Assembly (NCBI GenBank): GCA_013822765.1
Contig: PNKY01000004.1
Location: 186,001 to 250,000 of the forward strand
Direction: 5' to 3'
Source: Rhodospirillum sp.
GTDB taxonomy: Bacteria; Pseudomonadota; Alphaproteobacteria; Dongiales; Dongiaceae
DNA: 64,000 bases
Made by a program: the position numbers and the translations under genes. The notes below the pieces were generated by a model. That model was not told where the DNA came from, searched no databases, and saw only the letters and a list, made by a program, of their open reading frames with translations. Position 1 is the first letter of the stretch, and each line of letters opens with the position of its first letter. Below, piece by piece: positions 60,465 to 64,000 of the stretch.

Positions 60465-61865
60465 ATGGCCATTGCAAACACCACCCGTCGCGTTCCGGAG
60501 CCGAAGCCGCTCATCGACGCGCTGCAGGCGATGCTGGGCGACCGCTGCAGCGTCAATCCCGGCATCCTCGACCGGCATGGCCATGACGAGAGCTACCACG
60601 AGACGCACAAGCCGGACGTCGTAGTGTTCCCGGAAAATACCGAGGAGGTCGCCGCCATCATGCGCCTGGCGCGCAAGCATGGATCGCCGGTGATTCCGTT
60701 CGGCGTCGGCACCTCGCTCGAAGGTCACGTGGCGGCGATGGAGGGCGGCGTGTCGATCGACATGGGCCGCATGAACCGCGTGGTCGAGGTGAATGCCGAG
60801 GACCTCGACGTGCTGGTGGAAGCCGGCGTCACGCGCAAGCAGCTCAACAACTACCTGCGCGACCAGGGCCTGTTCTTTCCGATCGACCCCGGCGCGGACG
60901 CGACGCTGGGCGGCATGGCGTCGACCCGCGCCAGCGGCACCAACGCGGTGCGCTACGGCACCATGCGCGAGAACGTGCTGGGCCTCACCATCGTGACGCC
61001 CGACGGCCGCATAATGAAAACGGGAGGCCGCGCGCGCAAGTCGGCGGCGGGATACGACCTGACCCGGCTATTCGTTGGATCGGAGGGCACGCTCGGCGTC
61101 ATCACCGAAGTGCGGCTGCGGCTCTATGGCATCCCCGAAACCATGGCGGCGGCGGTGACGCCGTTCGCTACCATCGCCGATGCGGTGAATACCGTTATCC
61201 GAGTCATCCAATCCGCCATTCCGGTCGCGCGCATCGAGCTGCTGGACGAGTTCCAGATGAAGGCCAGCAACAGCTATTCCAAGCTGGACTATGCCGAGCA
61301 GCCGACCCTGTTCATCGAGTTCCACGGCAGCGAGGCGGCGGTCGCGGAACAGGTCGAGCTGGTCAAGGCGATCGCGGCGGACTACGGCGGCGGCGAGTTC
61401 CGCTGGAGCGTAAAGCCGGAGGAGCGCACCAAGCTGTGGCAGGCGCGGCACGATGCCTATTATGCCGGCATGTCGATGCGGCCCGGCTCGAAGGGCTGGC
61501 CGACCGATGTGTGCGTGCCGATCTCGCGCCTCGCGGACTGCATCGTCGAGACGCGCAAGGACATCGAGGCGTGCGGCCTGGTGGCGATGATCCTGGGCCA
61601 TGTCGGCGACGGCAATTTCCACACCACCATCCTGGTGGACCCCAACGATCCCGCGGAACTGAAGCGCGCCGAGGACTTCAACGACCGGCTGGTCGACCGC
61701 GCCCTCGCGATGGGCGGCACCTGCACCGGCGAGCACGGCATCGGCTTCGGCAAGATCGCGTTCCTGGAACGCGAGCATGGCGAGGCGGTCGGGCTGATGC
61801 GGCTGATCAAGCAGACGCTCGATCCGGAGAACCGGATGAATCCGGGGAAGATCTTCAGGAGCTGA
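60465..61865 (+). CDS. FAD-linked D-2-hydroxyacid dehydrogenase (D-lactate/glycolate oxidase type)
   Basis: PCMH-type flavoprotein of 466 residues oxidising a D-2-hydroxyacid. The FAD segments are FPENTEEVAAIMRLARKHG, VIPFGVGTSLEG and DPGADATLGGMASTRASG, with LFVGSEGTLGVITE later. C-terminal metal or substrate residues lie in GHVGDGNFHTTI and GTCTGEHGIGFGK. GGAG lies nine bases before ATG 60465; the frame is open earlier but runs inside the previous gene. It could be D-lactate dehydrogenase (cytochrome-type) or GlcD-like. Co-transcription with the 5-oxoprolinase suggests a shared carbon or amino-acid catabolic role. Confidence 0.9.
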   Translation: MAIANTTRRVPEPKPLIDALQAMLGDRCSVNPGILDRHGHDESYHETHKPDVVVFPENTEEVAAIMRLARKHGSPVIPFGVGTSLEGHVAAMEGGVSIDMGRMNRVVEVNAEDLDVLVEAGVTRKQLNNYLRDQGLFFPIDPGADATLGGMASTRASGTNAVRYGTMRENVLGLTIVTPDGRIMKTGGRARKSAAGYDLTRLFVGSEGTLGVITEVRLRLYGIPETMAAAVTPFATIADAVNTVIRVIQSAIPVARIELLDEFQMKASNSYSKLDYAEQPTLFIEFHGSEAAVAEQVELVKAIAADYGGGEFRWSVKPEERTKLWQARHDAYYAGMSMRPGSKGWPTDVCVPISRLADCIVETRKDIEACGLVAMILGHVGDGNFHTTILVDPNDPAELKRAEDFNDRLVDRALAMGGTCTGEHGIGFGKIAFLEREHGEAVGLMRLIKQTLDPENRMNPGKIFRS

Positions 61866-61879
61866 GGCGCTGCCCGTCG

Positions 61880-61926
61880 AGGCAAGCAAACTCGTGGATC
61901 CCAAGGCCAAGCCTTGGGATGACGGG
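61880..61926. repeat. Dispersed palindromic repeat, single copy
   Basis: ATCCCAAGGC at 61898-61907 pairs with GCCTTGGGAT at 61911-61920. AAACTCGTGG precedes it and GACGGG follows. It is a near copy of half of the block at 53950-54053 and lies between two convergent genes. Confidence 0.8.
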
Positions 61927-61946
61927 AAGTTGAGAGCGCTGCCCGC

Positions 61947-62138
61947 CTACTTCTCGTCCTTCGGCCGCTCGCGGCGGTTGCCGTCGTGGAGCTTCTCGGT
62001 CTTCGCCTCCAGCAGGCGGTCGCGTTCGCGGTCGGCCTTGATTCGGCCCCATTTGACGCGGCGTTCGCGGGCGCGGGCCTTGTCTTCCTCGCGCTGCTTG
62101 GCCTTGCGGACATGGTTCAGGTTGACGATTTCGGCCAT
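61947..62138 (-). CDS. Small basic DUF4169 family protein
   Basis: A 63-residue, highly charged protein. The start MAEIVNLNHVRKAKQREED matches the alphaproteobacterial DUF4169 pattern (MAEIVNLR-x-A-RKAK). The rest is Arg/Glu/Lys-rich helix with KADRERDRLLEAKTEKL and a C-terminal RRERPKDEK. The function of the family is unknown. It lies alone between convergent neighbours. Confidence 0.8.
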   Translation of the reverse strand: MAEIVNLNHVRKAKQREEDKARARERRVKWGRIKADRERDRLLEAKTEKLHDGNRRERPKDEK

Positions 62139-62305
62139 AGTCTGAGGTTTCCCCTCGCAAAAAAGTCACCAGGAGCCGGCGGGTTCCGCTTGCGAGGCAT
62201 TTTGTCCCGCAGCGATAATGACGGCAAGCGGTTCCGACTCCTGACTTCGGCCACCGGAATCCATGAAACGGGCCGACCGGCTCCCACAAAAAGGGCAGAG
62301 ACGAC

Positions 62306-64000
62306 ATGAAAAAAGTGCTGTGGATCGTCGGCGGCCTGATTGGCCTCCTCATCGTGGCGGCGCTGGCTGCGCCGTTCTTCGTAGATCTCAACGACTACAA
62401 GGCCGAGATCGCAGCGAAGGCCAAGGAGGCGACCGGCCGCGACCTCGCCATCGACGGCGACATCTCGCTGTCCATCCTGCCGACGCCCGGCGTGGTGATC
62501 CATGGCCTCCGGTTCGGCAACGCCCCGGGCGGGAGCCAGCCCGACATGGCGACCCTCGAATCGGCCACGGTCAAGGTGGCGATCATGCCGTACCTGACCT
62601 CGAACACCGTCGAAGTCGAGGAGATCGTTCTCGAAAAGCCGACCTTCGTGTTCGAGAAGCTGAAGGACGGCAGCGGCAACTGGCAGATCGCGCCGCAAGC
62701 CGCGGCGCCGGAAGCCGGCGTGACGCCGGAGCCGAGCGCAGCGCCGGCTGACGGCGGCAGCCCCATGGCGGTCGTGATCAAGAGCGCCTCGATCGAAGGC
62801 GGCACGCTGATCTATCGCGACCTCGTGACCGGCACTGAGCAGAAGGTGGAGAACCTCAACATCGACCTCTCGCTCGACAGCCTGACCGGGCCGTTCCAGG
62901 CCGAAGGCGGCGCGACCGTGGTCAACATCCCGCTTGGCTTCCGCGTGAAGACCGGCGCGCTCGATCCGACCAAGCCGATGCCGCTCGACGTCAGCTTCTC
63001 GCTGACCGAATCCAACGCCACCATCGGCTTCGTCGGCGAAGTGAACATCGCGGCGGTCGAAGATCCGACCAAGCCGATCGTCACCGGCAAGCTCTCCAGC
63101 AAGGGTGACAACCTCGCCAAGATGATCGCCGGGATGCCGAACCAGTCGGCGGACGGCCTGCCGCCGATCATGGCGCAGGCTTTCGCGGTCGATGCCGACA
63201 TCCAGGCCGGCAAGACCAACGCGCGCACCGACAACTTCACCGCCAACCTCGGCGACCTGACGGCCAAGGCCAGCGTCGCCGCCAACTACGAGGCTGCGCC
63301 GTCGGTCGAGGCGAATGTCGCTATCGGCCGCATCGACCTCGACAAGCTGATGCCGGCTGGCGAGGCGAAGGAAGAGAGTGCCGAAGCGCCGGCGGAGACC
63401 GCGGCGCCCGCGCAGCCGGCGGCGCCGTTCAGCCTGCCGCCGGACGTGACCGCCAACCTCGGGCTGACGGTCGAGCAGATCGTCTACAAGGGCCAGGCGA
63501 TCGAGGAGACCAACGTCGCGGTGCAGCTTGCCAAGGGCATCCTCACCATCAAGAACGCCTCGGCCAAGCTGCCGGGCACAAGCAGCGTCGCGCTTACCGG
63601 CGCGCTGACGGCAAAGGACGGCCAGCCGAACTTCGACGGCGCGCTCAAGGCGGACTCGAGCAACCTGCGCGCGCTGATCGAGGCGTTCGCGCCGGGCGCG
63701 GTCAAGGACGTGCCGGGCGACCGCCTGACCAAGCTCGCGCTCAACACCGGCGTCAAATACAACCCGGCGCAGGCCGAGCTCGCCAACCTCAAGGCGACGC
63801 TCGACCAGTCCACAATGAGTGGCGGCGTGGTGGTGGCGCTGCCCGACGGCGTGCAGCGCAAGCAGCTGGGCCTCGGCGTCGGCCTGGCGGTCGACAAGCT
63901 GAACCTCGACGGCTACATGCCGGCGAAGTCCGCCGCGAAAGAGGCGGAGCCGGCTGCGGCCACCACCGACAAGAAGCCGGACCAGGGCGGCAATCCGCTG
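62306..64000 (+). CDS. AsmA-family protein (N-terminal part, runs off the window)
   Basis: The first 565 residues are visible and the frame is still open at position 64000. A single N-terminal helix (VLWIVGGLIGLLIVAALA) is followed by the AsmA chorein-like N-terminal domain: FFVDLNDYKAEIAAKAKEAT, LAIDGDISLSILPTPGVVIHG. Long beta-rich repeats with Pro/Ala/Glu inserts continue to the end. Such proteins bridge inner and outer membranes and are linked to phospholipid transport or outer-membrane assembly. The start is clear (ATG 62306). It is on the plus strand and divergent from the DUF4169 gene. Confidence 0.88.
   Translation, partial: MKKVLWIVGGLIGLLIVAALAAPFFVDLNDYKAEIAAKAKEATGRDLAIDGDISLSILPTPGVVIHGLRFGNAPGGSQPDMATLESATVKVAIMPYLTSNTVEVEEIVLEKPTFVFEKLKDGSGNWQIAPQAAAPEAGVTPEPSAAPADGGSPMAVVIKSASIEGGTLIYRDLVTGTEQKVENLNIDLSLDSLTGPFQAEGGATVVNIPLGFRVKTGALDPTKPMPLDVSFSLTESNATIGFVGEVNIAAVEDPTKPIVTGKLSSKGDNLAKMIAGMPNQSADGLPPIMAQAFAVDADIQAGKTNARTDNFTANLGDLTAKASVAANYEAAPSVEANVAIGRIDLDKLMPAGEAKEESAEAPAETAAPAQPAAPFSLPPDVTANLGLTVEQIVYKGQAIEETNVAVQLAKGILTIKNASAKLPGTSSVALTGALTAKDGQPNFDGALKADSSNLRALIEAFAPGAVKDVPGDRLTKLALNTGVKYNPAQAELANLKATLDQSTMSGGVVVALPDGVQRKQLGLGVGLAVDKLNLDGYMPAKSAAKEAEPAAATTDKKPDQGGNPL

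Overview
The window is a 64 kb, GC-rich, gene-dense stretch of a Gram-negative chromosome, most probably from an alphaproteobacterium of the Rhizobiales/Rhodospirillales kind. Support for this comes from a complete division and cell-wall (dcw) cluster, an alphaproteobacterial FtsZ tail ending [12 protein letters not shown], a meso-DAP-type MurE (DNPR motif), cbb3 oxidase genes, DUF1127 and DUF4169 proteins, and dispersed palindromes of kinds I associate with these genomes. No plasmid, phage, insertion sequence, tRNA or CRISPR array is visible, and nothing suggests a large recent transfer.

Layout. 1-1713: start of ccoO and all of ccoN (cbb3 cytochrome oxidase). 2.2-3.7 kb: mlaA-mlaC (lipid transport) with a clear terminator. 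4.1-9.7 kb: a dppABCDF-type peptide ABC importer with a strong hairpin between the binding-protein and permease genes. 10-16.7 kb: accessory enzymes: a thioesterase, a glutathione transferase, two paralogous succinylglutamate desuccinylase/aspartoacylase proteins, a SARP-type regulator fused to an alpha/beta hydrolase, methanethiol methyltransferase (mddA) and a small DUF1127 protein. 16.7-20.4 kb: a UvrD-type helicase, prmA and a small exported protein. 20.4-23.6 kb: a three-gene operon (SDR without its catalytic Tyr, 4-oxalocrotonate tautomerase, nitronate monooxygenase) divergent from a LysR regulator. 23.6-24.3 kb: an unusual protein with three DUF1127 motifs. 24.5-27.7 kb: Xaa-Pro aminopeptidase and an EamA transporter. 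27.7-32.4 kb: bamD, recN, ligA. 32.6-51.4 kb: the dcw cluster mraZ-rsmH-ftsL-ftsI-murE-murF-mraY-murD-ftsW-murG-murC-murB-ddl-ftsQ-ftsA-ftsZ, all on the minus strand. 51.8-52.2 kb: RNase P RNA. 52.2-56.7 kb: an AmpD/AmiD amidase, a second EamA transporter, an ABC-F ATPase and a TerB/DnaJ protein. 56.8-61.9 kb: a fused 5-oxoprolinase/hydantoinase and an FAD-linked D-2-hydroxyacid dehydrogenase. 61.9 kb to the end: a DUF4169 protein and the start of an AsmA-family gene.

How it works together. The dcw genes make lipid II (MurB-F, Ddl, MraY, MurG) and assemble the septum (FtsZ, A, Q, L, I, W). Neighbouring genes overlap by ATGA or similar junctions at nearly every step, which points to translational coupling. 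A promoter candidate embedded in four TGGGN repeats at exact 10-bp spacing lies upstream of mraZ, and a strong terminator follows ftsZ. That terminator separates the cluster from bamD-recN-ligA, and lpxC is not in its usual place. The genes that follow rnpB (amidase, DnaJ-like protein) are envelope or stress housekeeping.

The least ordinary items are the triple-DUF1127 protein, the SDR/tautomerase/nitronate monooxygenase operon with its LysR operator candidate, the SARP-hydrolase fusion, and several families of dispersed palindromes. I did not find a clear-cut new defence or mobile system.
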